In this document: one piece after another, positions 1 through 10,600 of the stretch | Position numbering within the stretch: position 1 is the first letter of the stretch | Layout of the letters: the number at the start of each line of letters is the position of its first letter | Assembly: GCA_037013495.1 (NCBI GenBank) | Contig: CM072803.1 | Location: forward strand, 55,379,627-55,443,626 | DNA length: 64,000 nucleotides | Reading direction: 5' to 3' | From: Hippophae tibetana | Taxonomy: Eukaryota; Streptophyta; Magnoliopsida; Rosales; Elaeagnaceae | Notes under the pieces: generated by a model | The model's database searches: none | What the model was told of the DNA's origin: nothing | Seen by the model: the letters and a program-made list of their open reading frames with translations, nothing else | Program-made: the position numbers and the translations under genes

Positions 1-3
1 TGC

Positions 4-354
4 ATGAATTTGCCTGTGCGGGGAATTAGAATTTACAAAGGAAAGAAAATAATCATAGATCATGAGGAAAAATCAATAAGGGGAAAATAAAACATAATCA
101 TTTTCTCATATCTATATTATAAAAGAAAGTTGTCGAAATAAATACTACGCGTTTTATTTCCTAATAATTATGATATGTATTTAAGTGAAATTATTACGTC
201 TTATGATGCAAAACTATTTAAATTTGAAATTTTGTTCATTATTCTAAATAAGAGATCAATAATTCTCATTTTCGACTCATTTTTGACATCAATATTATTA
301 ACTTATTTATAAGTTATTGTGGTTTTTTTGGATGGCATCGTAATGAATTTGCCT
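4..354 (+). repeat. Internal 12-bp direct repeat ATGAATTTGCCT within the monomer
   Basis: ATGAATTTGCCT occurs twice per monomer, in monomer 1 at 4-15 and 343-354, offset 339 bp. The flanks do not match beyond a base or two. It may be a remnant of an older, shorter repeat, or a chance match. Copies with ATTTTCCTGTG have lost the first occurrence. Confidence 0.6.
299..316. other. Dyad TAACTTAT-TT-ATAAGTTA, present in nearly every monomer
   Basis: Eight-base arms form a perfect inverted repeat around TT in monomer 1. The same site is found at about offset 299 in almost all copies. It could extrude as a short hairpin or be a site for a dimeric protein; neither is shown. Copies 6 and 9 (TTATAATTTATTG) break one arm. 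Copies with CTTATGTATAAG (71, 73, 108, 111, 114) change only the two central bases and keep both arms, a change that spares the dyad. Confidence 0.8.
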
Positions 355-371
355 TTGGTTGTCCCTTTCTC

Positions 372-385
372 CCTAGAAATCTAGG
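372..385. other. Dyad CCTAGA-AA-TCTAGG in most monomers
   Basis: Six-base arms form a perfect inverted repeat around AA. It lies about 55 bases after the TAACTTAT dyad. A subset of copies (for example 26, 29, 45, 46, 56-58, 60-63 and 117) have CCTTGAAATCTAGG, which breaks one pair; copies 93 and 98 have TTTAGAAATC; copies 109 and 112 have TCTAATTTTC. The element is thus less strictly kept than the TAACTTAT dyad. Confidence 0.75.
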
Positions 386-878
386 TTTCAAACTCATTCT
401 AAGAGTAAGAGTTAGTGAAATATGATGCTACATATTACGCTCGTCCACAATAGCAATTTTTCTATCTAGGTAACAAAAGGTTTACAAATGATGTCTGAAA
501 CAACCTCTATCCATCAACATTTTTCATTTGGAAGAGAGGTAATATTATTTGCATGAATTTGCCTGTGCGGGGAATTAGGACTTACAAAGGAAAAAAATAA
601 TCAGAGATCATGAGAGAAAATCAATAAGGGGATAATAATACATAATCATTTTCTCATATCTATATTATAAAAGAAAGTTGGCAAAATAAATACTACGCGT
701 TTTATTTCCTAATAATTATGATATATTTAAGTGAAATTATTACGTCTTATGATGCAAAACTATTTAAATTTGAAATTTTGTTCATTATTCTAAATAAGAG
801 ATCAATAATTCTCATTTTCGACTCATTTTTGACATCAATATTCTTAACTTATTTATAAGTTATTGTGGTTTTTTTGGA

Positions 879-1007
879 TGGCATCGTAATGAATTTGCCT
901 TTGGTTGTCCCTTTCTCCCTAGAAATCTAGGTTTCAAACCCATTCTAAGAGTAAGAGTTAGTGAAATATGATGCTACGTATTACGCTAATCCACAATAGC
1001 AATTTTT
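879..1007 (+). promoter_or_regulatory. Possible RNA polymerase III-like A/B box trace with T-run (speculative)
   Basis: Shown for monomer 2 and repeated in most copies. TGGCATCGTAA (879-889) resembles an A box with two mismatches to TRGYNNARNNG. GTTTCAAACCC (931-941) matches the B box GGTTCRANNCC at all but one position. The start-to-start spacing of 52 bp is within the tRNA-gene range, and a T5 run follows at 1003-1007. This could be a relic of a tRNA-derived element inside the satellite, or chance in AT-rich DNA. I see no tRNA cloverleaf. Confidence 0.25.
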
Positions 1008-2188
1008 CTAGCTAGGTAACAAAAAGTTTACAAATGATGTCTGAAACAACCTCTATCCATCAACATTTTTCATTTGGAAGGGAGGTAATATAATTTGCAT
1101 GAATTTGCCTGTGCGGGGAATTAGGACTTACAAAGGGAAAAAAATAATCATAGATCATGAGGAAAAATCAATAAGGGGATAATAATACATAATCATTTTC
1201 TCATATCTATATCATAAAAGAAAGTTGTCGAAATAAATACTACGCGTTTTATTTCTAAATAATTATGATATATTTAAATGAAATTATTCGTCTTATGATG
1301 CAAAACTATTTAAATTTGAAATTTTGTTCATTATTCTAAATAAGAGATCAATAATTCTCATTTTCGACTCATTTTTGACATCAATATTATTAACTTATTT
1401 ATAAGTTATTGTGGTTTTTTTGGATGGCATCGTAATGAATTTGCCTTTGGTTGTCCCTTTCTCCCTAGAAATCTAGGTTTCAAACCCATTCTAAGAGTAA
1501 GAGTTAGTGAAATATGATGCTACATATTACGCTCGTCCACAATAGCAATTTTTCTATCTAGGTAACAAAAGGTTTACAAATGATGTCTGAAACAACCTCT
1601 ATCCATCAACATTTTTCATTTGGAAGAGAGGTAATATAATTTGCATGAATTTGCCTGTGCGGGGAATTAGGACTTACAAAGGAAAGAAAATAATCATAGA
1701 TCATGAGGAAAAATCAATAAGGGGATAATAATATATAATCATTTTCTCATATCAATATTATAAAAGAAAGTTGGCAAAATAAATACTACGCGTTTTATTT
1801 CCTAATAATTATGATATATTTAAGTGAAATTATTACGTCTTATGATGCAAAACTATTTAAATTTGAAATTTTGTTCATTATTCTAAATAAGAGATCAATA
1901 ATTCTCATTTTCGACTCATTTTTGACATCAATATTATTAACTTATTTATAAGTTATTGTGGTTGTTTTGGATGGCATCGTAATGAATTTGCCTTTGGTTG
2001 TCCCTTTCTCCCTAGAAATCTAGGTTTGAAACCCATTCTAAGAGTAAGAGTTAGTGAAATATGATGCTACATATTACGCTCGTCCACAATAGCAATTTTT
2101 CTATCTAGGTAACAAAAGGTTTACAAATGATGTCTGAAACAACCTCTATCCATCAACATTTTTCATTTGGAAGGGAGGTAATATAATT

Positions 2189-5100
2189 TGCATGAATTTG
2201 CCTATGCTGGGAATTAGGACTTACAAAGGAAAGAAAATAATCATAGATCATGAGGAAAAATCAATAAGGGGATAATAATATATAATCATTTTCTCATATC
2301 TATATTATAAAAGAAAGTTGGCAAAATAAATACTACGCGTTTTATTTCCTAATAATTATGATATATTTAAGTGAAATTATTACGTCTTATGATGCAAAAC
2401 TATTTAAATTTGAAATTTTGTTCATTATTCTAAATAAGAGATCAATAATTCTCATTTTCGACTCATTTTTGACATCAATATTATTAACTTATTTATAAGT
2501 TATTGTGGTTTTTTTGGATGGCATCGTAATGAATTTGCCTTTGGTTGTCCCTTTCTCCCTAGAAATCTAGGTTTCAAACTCATTCTAAGAGTAAGAGTTA
2601 GTGAAATATGATGCTACATATTACGCTCGTCCACAATAGCAATTTTTCTATCTAGGTAACAAAAGGTTTACAAATGATGTCTGAAACAACCTCTATCCAT
2701 CAACATTTTTCATTTGGAAGAGAGGTAATATAATTTGCATGAATTTGGCTGTGCGGGGAATTAGGACTTACAAAGGAAAGAAAATAATCATAGATCACGA
2801 GGAAAAATCAATAAGGGGAAAATAAAACATAATCGTTTTCTCATATCTATATTATAAAAGAAAGTTGTCGAAATAAATACTACGCGTTTTATTTCCTAAT
2901 AATTATGATATATTTAAGTGAAATTATTACGTCTTATGATGCAAAACTATTTAAATTTGAAATTTTGTTCATTATTCTAAATAAGAGATCAATAATTCTC
3001 ATTTTCGACTCATTTTTGACATCAATATTATTAACTTATTTATAATTTATTGTGGTTTTTTTGGATGGCATCGTAATGAATTTGCCTTTGGTTGTCCCTT
3101 TCTCCCTAGAAATCTAGGTTTCAAACTCATTCTAAGAGTAAGAGTTAGTGAAATATGATGCTACATATTACGCTCGTCCACAATAGCAATTTTTATAGCT
3201 AGGTAACAAAAGGTTTACAAATGATGTATGAAACAACCTCTATCCATCAACATTTTTCATTTGGAAGAGAGGTAATATAATTTGCATGAATTTGGCTGTG
3301 CGGGGAATTAGGACTTACAAAGGAAAGAAAATAATCATAGATCACGAGGAAAAATCAATAAGGGGAAAATAAAACATAATCGTTTTCTCATATCTATATT
3401 ATAAAAGAAAGTTGTCGAAATAAATACTACGCGTTTTATTTCCTAATAATTATGATATGTATTTAAGTGAAATTATTACGTCTTATGATGCAAAACTATT
3501 TAAATTTGAAATTTTGTTCATTATTCTAAATAAGAGATCAATAATTCTCATTTTCGACTCATTTTTGACATCAATATTATTAACTTATTTATAAGTTATT
3601 GTGGTTTTTTTGGATGGCATCGTAATGAATTTGCCTTTGGTTGTCCCTTTCTCCCTAGAAATCTAGGTTTCAAACCCATTCTAAGAGTAAGAGTTAGTGA
3701 AATATGATGCTACATATTACGCTCGTCCACAATAGCAATTTTTCTATCTAGGTAACAAAAGGTTTACAAATGATGTCTGAAACAACCTCTATCCATCAAC
3801 ATTTTTCATTTGGAAGAGAGGTAATATAATTTGCATGAATTTGCCTGTGCGGGGAATTAGGACTTACAAAGGAAAGAAAATAATCATAGATCATGAGGAA
3901 AAATCAATAAGGGGATAATAATATATAATCATTTTCTCATATCTATATTATAAAAGAAAGTTGGCAAAATAAATACTACGCGTTTTATTTCCTAATAATT
4001 ATGATATATTTAAGTGAAATTATTACGTCTTATGATGCAAAACTATTTAAATTTGAAATTTTGTTCATTATTCTAAATAAGAGATCAATAATTCTCATTT
4101 TCGACTCATTTTTGACATCAATATTATTAACTTATTTATAAGTTATTGTGGTTTTTTTGGATGGCATCGTAATGAATTTGCCTTTGGTTGTCCCTTTCTC
4201 CCTAGAAATCTAGGTTTCAAACTCATTCTAAGAGTAAGAGTTAGTGAAATATGATGCTACATATTACGCTCGTCCACAATAGCAATTTTTCTATCTAGGT
4301 AACAAAAGGTTTACAAATGATGTCTGAAACAACCTCTATCCATCAACATTTTTCATTTGGAAGAGAGGTAATATAATTTGCATGAATTTGGCTGTGCGGG
4401 GAATTAGGACTTACAAAGGAAAGAAAATAATCATAGATCACGAGGAAAAATCAATAAGGGGAAAATAAAACATAATCGTTTTCTCATATCTATATTATAA
4501 AAGAAAGTTGTCGAAATAAATACTACGCGTTTTATTTCCTAATAATTATGATATATTTAAGTGAAATTATTACGTCTTATGATGCAAAACTATTTAAATT
4601 TGAAATTTTGTTCATTATTCTAAATAAGAGATCAATAATTCTCATTTTCGACTCATTTTTGACATCAATATTATTAACTTATTTATAATTTATTGTGGTT
4701 TTTTTGGATGGCATCGTAATGAATTTGCCTTTGGTTGTCCCTTTCTCCCTAGAAATCTAGGTTTCAAACTCATTCTAAGAGTAAGAGTTAGTGAAATATG
4801 ATGCTACATATTACGCTCGTCCACAATAGCAATTTTTCTATCTAGGTAACAAAAGGTTTACAAATGATGTCTGAAACAACCTCTATCCATCAACATTTTT
4901 CATTTGGAAGAGAGGTAATATAATTTGCATGAATTTGGCTGTGCGGGGAATTAGGACTTACAAAGGAAAGAAAATAATCATAGATCACGAGGAAAAATCA
5001 ATAAGGGGAAAATAAAACATAATCGTTTTCTCATATCTATATTATAAAAGAAAGTTGTCGAAATAAATACTACGCGTTTTATTTCCTAATAATTATGATA

Positions 5101-5474
5101 TGTATTTAAGTGAAATTATTACGTCTTATGATCCAAAACTATATAAATTTGAAATTTTGTTCATTATTCTAAATAAGAGATCAATAATTCTCATTTTCGA
5201 CTCATTTTTGACATCAATATTCTTAACTTATTTATAAGTTATTGTGGTTTTTTTGGATGGCATCGTAATGAACTTGCCTTTGGTTGTCCCTTTCTCCCTA
5301 GAAATCTAGGTTTTAAACCCATTCTAAGAGTAAGAGTTAGTGAAATATGATGCTACATATTACGCTCGTCCACAATAGCAATTTTTCTAGCTAGGTAACA
5401 AAAAGTTTACAAATGATGTATGAAACAACCTCTATCCATCAACATTTTTCATTTGGAAGAGAGGTAATATAATT
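2189..5474 (+). repeat. Trimer HOR, two units of 1643 bp (monomers 5-7, 8-10)
   Basis: Copies start at 2189, 2736, 3283, 3832, 4379 and 4926, with lengths 547, 547, 549 repeated exactly. Monomer k matches monomer k+3. Copies 5 and 8 share GGATAATAATATATAATC. Copies 6 and 9 share GGCTGTGCGG, GATCACGAGG and the rare TTATAATTTATTG, which breaks the TAACTTAT dyad. Copies 7 and 10 share GGCTGTGCGG and the type A GATATGTATTT. The second unit grades into the dimer block, because copy 10 already has the GATCCAAAACTATATAAA variant that is copied onward. Confidence 0.88.
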
Positions 5475-7666
5475 TGCATGAATTTGCCTGTGCGGGGAAT
5501 TAGGACTTACAAAGGAAAGAAAATAATCATAGATCATGAGGAAAAATCAATAAGGGGATAATAATATATAATCATTTTCTCATATCTATATTATAAAAGA
5601 AAGTTGGCAAAATAAATACTACGCGTTTTATTTCCTAATAATTATGATATATTTAAGTGAAATTATTACGTCTTATGATGCAAAACTATTTAAATTTGAA
5701 ATTTTGTTCATTATTCTAAATAAGAGATCAATAATTCTCATTTTCGACTCATTTTTGACATCAATATTATTAACTTATTTATAAGTTATTGTGGTTTTTT
5801 TGGATGGCATCGTAATGAATTTGCCTTTGGTTGTCCCTTTCTCCCTAGAAATCTAGGTTTCAAACTCATTCTAAGAGTAAGAGTTAGTGAAATATGATGC
5901 TACATATTACGCTCGTCCACAATAGCAATTTTTCTATCTAGGTAACAAAAGGTTTACAAATGATGTCTGAAACAACCTCTATCCATCAACATTTTTCATT
6001 TGGAAGAGAGGTAATATAATTTGCATGAATTTGGCTGTGCGGGGAATTAGGACTTACAAAGGAAAGAAAATAATCATAGATCACGAGGAAAAATCAATAA
6101 GGGGAAAATAAAACATAATCGTTTTCTCATATCTATATTATAAAAGAAAGTTGTCGAAATAAATACTACGCGTTTTATTTCCTAATAATTATGATATGTA
6201 TTTAAGTGAAATTATTACGTCTTATGATCCAAAACTATATAAATTTGAAATTTTGTTCATTATTCTAAATAAGAGATCAATAATTCTCATTTTCGACTCA
6301 TTTTTGACATCAATATTCTTAACTTATTTATAAGTTATTGTGGTTTTTTTGGATGGCATCGTAATGAACTTGCCTTTGGTTGTCCCTTTCTCCCTAGAAA
6401 TCTAGGTTTTAAACCCATTCTAAGAGTAAGAGTTAGTGAAATATGATGCTACATATTACGCTCGTCCACAATAGCAATTTTTCTAGCTAGGTAACAAAAA
6501 GTTTACAAATGATGTATGAAACAACCTCTATCCATCAACATTTTTCATTTGGAAGAGAGGTAATATAATTTGCATGAATTTGCCTGTGCGGGGAATTAGG
6601 ACTTACAAAGGAAAGAAAATAATCATAGATCATGAGGAAAAATCAATAAGGGGATAATAATATATAATCATTTTCTCATATCTATATTATAAAAGAAAGT
6701 TGGCAAAATAAATACTACGCGTTTTATTTCCTAATAATTATGATATATTTAAGTGAAATTATTACGTCTTATGATGCAAAACTATTTAAATTTGAAATTT
6801 TGTTCATTATTCTAAATAAGAGATCAATAATTCTCATTTTCGACTCATTTTTGACATCAATATTATTAACTTATTTATAAGTTATTGTGGTTTTTTTGGA
6901 TGGCATCGTAATGAATTTGCCTTTGGTTGTCCCTTTCTCCCTAGAAATCTAGGTTTCAAACTCATTCTAAGAGTAAGAGTTAGTGAAATATGATGCTACA
7001 TATTACGCTCGTCCACAATAGCAATTTTTCTATCTAGGTAACAAAAGGTTTACAAATGATGTCTGAAACAACCTCTATCCATCAACATTTTTCATTTGGA
7101 AGAGAGGTAATATAATTTGCATGAATTTGGCTGTGCGGGGAATTAGGACTTACAAAGGAAAGAAAATAATCATAGATCACGAGGAAAAATCAATAAGGGG
7201 AAAATAAAACATAATCGTTTTCTCATATCTATATTATAAAAGAAAGTTGTCGAAATAAATACTACGCGTTTTATTTCCTAATAATTATGATATGTATTTA
7301 AGTGAAATTATTACGTCTTATGATGCAAAACTATATAAATTTGAAATTTTGTTCATTATTCTAAATAAGAGATCAATAATTCTCATTTTCGACTCATTTT
7401 TGAAATCAATATTCTTAACTTATTTATAAGTTATTGTGGTTTTTTTGGATGGCATCGTAATGAACTTGCCTTTGGTTGTCCCTTTCTCCCTAGAAATCTA
7501 GGTTTTAAACCCATTCTAAGAGTAAGAGTTAGTGAAATATGATGCTACATATTACGCTCGTCCACAATAGCAATTTTTCTAGCTAGGTAACAAAAAGTTT
7601 ACAAATGATGTATGAAACAACCTCTATCCATCAACATTTTTCATTTGGAAGAGAGGTAATATAATT
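5475..7666 (+). repeat. A/B dimer HOR, period 1096 bp (monomers 11-14)
   Basis: Copies start at 5475, 6022, 6571 and 7118; with copy 10 at 4926 they form 10-11, 12-13 and a final 14. Type A copies (10, 12, 14; 549 bp) share GGCTGTGCGG, GATCACGAGG, ACTATATAAATTTG, GAACTTGCC and GGTTTTAAACCC. Copies 10 and 12 also share GATCCAAAAC, which copy 14 lacks. Type B copies (11, 13; 547 bp) share GGATAATAATATATAATC and TCTATCTAGG. The units look almost identical by eye, which suggests recent amplification of a 1096-bp block. Confidence 0.87.
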
Positions 7667-10600
7667 TGCATGAATTTGCCTGTGCGGGGAATTAGGACTT
7701 ACAAAGGAAAAAAATAATCAGAGATCATGAGAGAAAATCAATAAGGGGATAATAATACATAATCATTTTCTCATATCTATATTATGAAAGAAAGTTGGCA
7801 AAATAAATACTACGCGTTTTACTTCCTAATAATTATGATATATTTAAGTGAAATTATTCGTCTAATGATGCAAAACTATTTAAATTTGAAATTTTGTTCA
7901 TTATTCTAAATAAGAGATCAATAATTCTCATTTTCGACTCATTTTTTACATCAATATTCTTAACTTATTTATAAGTTATTGTGGTTTTTTTGGATGGCAT
8001 CGTAATGAATTTGCCTTTAGTTGTCCCCTTCTCCCTAGAAATCTAGGTTTCAAACCTATTCTAAGAGTAAGAGTTAGTGAAATATGATGCTACATATTAC
8101 GCTCATCCACAATAGCAATTTTTATAGCTAGGTAACAAAAAGTTTACAAATGATGTCTGAAATAACCTCTATCCATCAACATTTTTCATTTGGAAGGGAG
8201 GTAATATAATTTGCATGAATTTGCCTGTGCGGGGAATTAGGATTTACAAAGGAAAGAAAATAATCATAGATCATGAGGAAAAATCAATAAGGGGAAAATA
8301 AAACATAATCATTTTCTCATATCTATATTATAAAAGAAAGTTGTCGAAATAAATACTACGCGTTTTATTTCCTAATAATTATGATATATTTAAATGAAAT
8401 TATTCGTCTTATGATGCAAAACTATTTAAATTTGAAATTTTGTTCATTATTCTAAATAAGAGATCAATAATTCTCATTTTCGACTCATTTTTGACATCAA
8501 TATTATTAACTTATTTATAAGTTATTGTGGTTTTTTTGGATGGCATCGTAATGAATTTGCCTTTGGTTGTCCCTTTCTCCCTAGAAATCTAGGTTTCAAA
8601 CCCATTCTAAGAGTAAGAGTTAGTGAAATATGATGCTACATATTACGCTCGTCCACAATAGCAATTTTTCTATCTATGTAACAAAAGGTTTACAAATGAT
8701 GTCTGAAACAACCTCTATCCATCAACATTTTTCATTTGGAAGAGAGGTAATATAATTTGCATGAATTTGCCTGTGCGGGGAATTAGGACTTACAAAGGAA
8801 AGAAAATAATCATAGATCATGAGGAAAAATCAATAAGGGGATAATAATATATAATCATTTTCTCATATCTATATTATAAAAGAAAGTTGGCAAAATAAAT
8901 ACTACGCGTTTTATTTCCTAATAATTATGATATATTTAAGTGAAATTATTACTTCTTATGATGCAAAACTATTTAAATTTGAAATTTTGTTCATTATTCT
9001 AAATAAGAGATCAATAATTCTCATTTTCGACTCATTTTTGACATCAATATTATTAACTTATTTATAAGTTATTGTGGTTTTTTTGGATGGCATCGTAATG
9101 AATTTGCCTTTGGTTGTCCCTTTCTCCCTAGAAATCTAGGTTTCAAACCCATTCTAAGAGTAAGAGTTAGTGAAATATGATGCTACATATTACGCTTGTC
9201 CACAATAGCAATTTTTCTATCTAGGTAACAAAAGGTTTACAAATGATGTCTGAAACAACCTCTATCCATCAACATTTTTCATTTGGAAGAGAGGTAATAT
9301 AATTTGCATGAATTTGCCTGTGCGGGGAATTAGGACTTACAAAGGAAAGAAAATAATCATAGATCACGAGGAAAAATCAATAAGGGGAAAATAAAACATA
9401 ATCGTTTTCTCATATCTATATTATAAAAGAAAGTTGTCGAAATAAATACTACGCGTTTTATTTCCTAATAATTATGATATGTATTTAAGTGAAATTATTA
9501 CGTCTTATGATGCAAAACTATATAAATTTGAAATTTTGTTCATTATTCTAAATAAGAGATCAATAATTCTCATTTTCGACTCATTTTTGACATCAATATT
9601 CTTAACTTATTTATAAGTTATTGTGGTTTTTTTGGATGGCATCGTAATGAACTTGCCTTTGGTTGTCCCTTTCTCCCTAGAAATCTAGGTTTCAAACCCA
9701 TTCTAAGAGTAAGAGTTAGTGAAATATGATGCTACATATTACGCTCGTCCACAATAGCAATTTTTATAGCTAGGTAACAAAAAGTTTACAAATGATGTCT
9801 GAAACAACCTCTATCCATCAACATTTTTCATTTGGAAGGGAGGTAATATAATTTGCATGAATTTGCCTGTGCGGGGAATTAGGATTTACAAAGGAAAGAA
9901 AATAATCATAGATCATGAGGAAAAATCAATAAGGGGAAAATAAAACATAATCATTTTCTCATATCTATATTATAAAAGAAAGTTGTCGAAATAAATACTA
10001 CGCGTTTTATTTACTAATAATTATGATATATTTAAATGAAATTATTACGTCTTATGATGCAAAACTATATAAATTTGAAATTTTGTTCATTATTCTAAAT
10101 AAGAGATCAATAATTCTCATTTTCGACTCATTTTTGACATCAATATTCTTAACTTATTTATAAGTTATTGTGGTTTTTTTGGATGGCATCGTAATGAACT
10201 TGCCTTTGGTTGTCCCTTTCTCCCTAGAAATCTAGGTTTCAAACCCATTCTAAGAGTAAGAGTTAGTGAAATATGATGCTACATATTACGCTCGTCCACA
10301 ATAGCAATTTTTCTAGCTAGGTAACAAAAAGTTTACAAATGATGTATGAAACAACCTCTATCCATCAACATTTTTCATTTGGAAGAGAGGTAATATAATT
10401 TGCATGAATTTGCCTGTGCGGGGAATTAGGACTTACAAAGGAAAAAAATAATCAGAGATCATGAGAGAAAATCAATAAGGGGATAATAATACATAATCAT
10501 TTTCTCATATCTATATTATAAAAGAAAGTTGGCAAAATAAATACTACGCGTTTTACTTCCTAATTATTATGATATATTTAAATGAAATTATTCGTCTTAT

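Larger units (their letters stand above)
1..549 (+). repeat. Monomer 1, reference copy (type A, 549 bp)
   Basis: I use this copy for offsets. It has the type A marks GTCGAAAT (132-139) and GATATGTATTTAAG (172-185), the two-base-longer version that makes a 549-bp monomer. It carries nine CpG sites, starting at 19, 134, 148, 150, 197, 273, 339, 438 and 442. The ACGCGT at 147-152 is kept in most copies, so MluI should cut this array into a ladder of about 547 bp. The left edge of the window falls exactly on the chosen start motif; this is chance, since the array clearly continues leftward in phase. Confidence 0.95.
1..2188 (+). repeat. Monomers 1-4, mixed types
   Basis: Copies start at 1, 550, 1096 and 1642 (lengths 549, 546, 546, 547). 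They are of mixed type: 1 is type A, 3 is type C (TTTAAATG and ATTCGTC), 2 and 4 are mostly type B. Copy 2 carries AATCAGAGATC and GAGAGAAAA, marks that return in copies 15, 20, 24, 29 and 32. Copies 1, 3 and 4 have the left-segment version TCTATCTAGG of the tail, copy 2 has TCTAGCTAGG. I see no clear internal HOR here, but the pattern may be cut by the window edge. Confidence 0.85.

Noticed and set aside
280-320. Bacterial promoter-like TTGACA followed 19 bp later by TATAAG in each monomer.
   Set aside because: Such matches are expected by chance in 71% A+T DNA. The spacing is not optimal, no gene follows, and the array is eukaryotic in character.
371-388. Telomere-like words CCCTAGAAA and TCTAGGTTT, recalling plant CCCTAAA/TTTAGGG.
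   Set aside because: Neither word is an exact telomere repeat and there is no tandem run. The resemblance comes from the CCTAGA/TCTAGG dyad.
520-545. Tail TTCATTTGGAAGGGAGG, which recalls the CENP-B box.
   Set aside because: It lacks the two CpG-containing core blocks (TTCG and CGGG) and the spacing does not fit. CENP-B boxes are also not expected outside animals.
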